Below are positions 62,582 through 64,000 of a stretch of DNA of 64,000 nt, one piece after another; positions within the stretch are counted from its first letter, which is position 1; every line of letters starts with the position of its first letter. Below the pieces are notes generated by a model. The model was not told the DNA's origin. It saw only the letters and a list, made by a program, of their open reading frames with translations, and ran no database searches. A program made the position numbers and the translations under genes. Source of the stretch: Vicinamibacterales bacterium (GTDB taxonomy: Bacteria > Acidobacteriota > Vicinamibacteria > Vicinamibacterales > UBA2999); contig JBAZYO010000008.1 of the NCBI GenBank assembly GCA_041659285.1, forward strand, positions 186,001 to 250,000, given 5' to 3'.

Positions 62582-63838
62582 TCAGGCGGCCGACCGCCAG
62601 AACTGGAGTGCGTGTGGTTGACGGAGCGCATTCAGGATGAGTCCCAGCACCAGGGCCAGCCGCAACGGGCTCAGGTAATACGACGCGATCCCCGCGGCGC
62701 TCTCCGGTCCGCTGAAAATCCGGATGGTACGGGGGACATCGAGCACGCTGAAGGTGATAAAGCCCACGATCACGACCATGCGGAGGCCATAGTGCCGCAC
62801 GGGCTGTACCTCGGGCCACATCAGGAGCCAAATCGCCGGCCACGCCAGCACGCCGTGGTACAGCTGATTTGGCAGGAACAGCAGCGGCCACAGGAGGCAG
62901 GCCGCGGCAATGGTCGTACGTCCCGCGGAGTCGAACCGGCGCCGGGCCGCCAGGCCGATCAAGGTGAGGGTGATCAGGGCCAAGGCCGCGTAGACCACCG
63001 TGCCTCTCTCGTAGTGTTCCAGAAAGTCTTCGATGACAAACCGGATGCTGAGCAATCCCCGGACGCGATCCGGGCCGTCGTAAAGGGTGAACAGGCTCTG
63101 CGTGTAGAGGTTCAGCACACCGGCGAGCGATTGTTCCACCGAGGCGGCGAAGATTCCCCACATGGCCACGGTGATGCCGCCCGCCCACCACACCACGGCG
63201 CGGCGCTCGGTGAAGAAGATCGCCAACGCGAACCCAAGCGCGATGTGGGGCTTGTAGGCGCACATGGCGAGCGTCACCGCCGCGGCCACCGGCCGCCGCC
63301 TTGACCAATACAGCGCGAGCGCCCCCAGCAACACCGCCAGGGCGGCCGTCTGTCCGCGCCAGATTCCGCCGCGGGCCGATCCTCCCGACAGCAGCATCGC
63401 CACGAGTGCGGCCTGCTCGTACCACGCCAGCGTTACGCCGGCGCGGTCAGACAGCCAGCGCAGGAGCACGAAGCCCGCCGCCGCCATGGTGATGATGGCC
63501 AAGGGCACGAACAGCCACCGGACCGCATCGTCGCCAGGGAGGGCCAGCGGCCACAGCACGAAGAACGCGGTTGGTGGGTAGTCGACCTCGCCGAGGTAAT
63601 GCGTGAAGGGGTCACCGCCGGCCAGCCAGTAGCGAAGCCATTCGCGAACCAGCCAGAGATCCGCCAGCGAGTTCTGCTGGAACGCGACCACGGCGGCCGC
63701 TGTCATGCTGATGAGGGCCAGGGGCGCCCAGACGAAGAGCGGCGTCATGGTCTCGGCGCCGGGCCTGATGAGAAACACGGCGTGCAGCCAGACCTGCCAG
63801 GCGCGACGGGGCATGTGACCTTGCTCGCGTGGCGCCAT
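62582..63838 (-). CDS. GT87/DUF2029-like integral-membrane glycosyltransferase
   Basis: 418 residues from ATG 63838 (63814 also possible). About ten hydrophobic helices. The first periplasmic loop contains VREWLRYWLAGGDPFTHYLGEVDYPPTAFF, with the Asp-rich/YPP motif of GT87 (PimE-like) mannosyltransferases that use polyprenyl-phosphate mannose. The neighbour glycosyltransferases 35 kb away could supply such a donor, but linkage is speculative. It is 76 bases upstream of dnaG and reads in the same direction. Confidence 0.8.
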   Translation of the reverse strand: MAPREQGHMPRRAWQVWLHAVFLIRPGAETMTPLFVWAPLALISMTAAAVVAFQQNSLADLWLVREWLRYWLAGGDPFTHYLGEVDYPPTAFFVLWPLALPGDDAVRWLFVPLAIITMAAAGFVLLRWLSDRAGVTLAWYEQAALVAMLLSGGSARGGIWRGQTAALAVLLGALALYWSRRRPVAAAVTLAMCAYKPHIALGFALAIFFTERRAVVWWAGGITVAMWGIFAASVEQSLAGVLNLYTQSLFTLYDGPDRVRGLLSIRFVIEDFLEHYERGTVVYAALALITLTLIGLAARRRFDSAGRTTIAAACLLWPLLFLPNQLYHGVLAWPAIWLLMWPEVQPVRHYGLRMVVIVGFITFSVLDVPRTIRIFSGPESAAGIASYYLSPLRLALVLGLILNALRQPHALQFWRSAA

Positions 63839-63880
63839 GGCGCCCGATTCTATCCTGCGAGTGTGACGGGTTGCCGCCGT

Positions 63881-64000
63881 TTAGAGGCGCCCGAGCTTGC
63901 GGACCGCTTCGGTACGCGTGTTGACGTGGAGCTTCTCGTAGATGCTCCGGATGTACTTGCGAACGGTGTTGATGGAGATGGCGAGCGTGTCGGCGATCTC
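63881..64000 (-). CDS. LuxR-type response-regulator C-terminus, truncated by the window edge
   Basis: 39 codons plus stop (TAA at 63881) are visible: IADTLAISINTVRKYIRSIY then EKLHVNTRTEAVRKLGRL. This is the second half of a LuxR/GerE helix-turn-helix (the recognition helix INTVRKYIRSIYEKL). The N-terminal part, probably a receiver domain, lies beyond the window. It is on the minus strand, upstream of and oriented toward the GT87 gene with a 42-base gap. Confidence 0.85.
   Translation of the reverse strand, partial: EIADTLAISINTVRKYIRSIYEKLHVNTRTEAVRKLGRL

Overview
The window is GC-rich chromosomal DNA from a Gram-negative-type bacterium. Several features point to the phylum Acidobacteriota, probably a Vicinamibacteria-like lineage: a large TonB-dependent receptor with an N-terminal carboxypeptidase-regulatory-like domain, a DUF5916 outer-membrane-type protein, a fused E1 alpha/beta 2-oxoacid dehydrogenase, an mDAP-type MurE (DNPR motif), and many short palindromic repeats of the GTCCGGC-TTTA-GCCGGAC type. 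This placement is inference; no rRNA is present.

Layout. 1-4.7 kb: a truncated class V aminotransferase, a HIT protein, a DUF5916 protein and a convergent class A beta-lactamase-like protein. 4.8-12.3 kb (minus strand): a fatty-acid beta-oxidation unit made of a TetR regulator with a FadR-type operator, a two-domain hydroxyacyl-CoA dehydrogenase/enoyl-CoA hydratase, two alpha/beta hydrolases, a thiolase and an acyl-CoA dehydrogenase. 12.4-15.2 kb: an ABC exporter pair and an SGNH lipoprotein. 15.3-18.2 kb: the fused E1, divergent from a cupin gene and a miniature LemA protein across a palindromic promoter. 18.2-23.6 kb (minus): rhomboid protease, MFS transporter, MurJ, YqeY and a GNAT protein. 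23.6-28.9 kb (minus): a glycan unit of three family-2 glycosyltransferases, a sugar-nucleotide epimerase and a DegT aminotransferase, followed by an STN-domain protein.

29.1-45.8 kb (plus) is a complete division and cell-wall cluster: mraZ-rsmH-ftsL-ftsI-murE-murF-mraY-murD-ftsW-murG-murC-ftsQ-ftsA-ftsZ. It lacks murB and ddl. Its promoter carries a textbook MraZ box, and most junctions overlap by a few bases. After it come a radical SAM protein, a SpoVG-like small protein, pgeF, a Tat-exported epoxide-hydrolase-like protein, a DUF697 protein, a PQQ-type beta-propeller, and a TonB-dependent receptor with a GntR regulator. 57.7-62.5 kb (minus) is the macromolecular synthesis operon dnaG-rpoD-tRNA(CAU)-zinc ribbon protein-RNase HI. 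The window ends with a GT87-like membrane glycosyltransferase and the C-terminus of a LuxR-type regulator.

No phage, insertion sequence, CRISPR array or defence island was seen. The most unusual signals are: palindromic repeats that have entered open reading frames of essential or core genes without breaking them (murC, murE, thiolase, the tetR tail); a LemA protein reduced to its two ends; a symmetric divergent promoter; an operator that overlaps its own promoter and changes the likely start codon; and a beta-lactamase-fold protein without the general-base glutamate. None of these is an obviously new multi-gene system.
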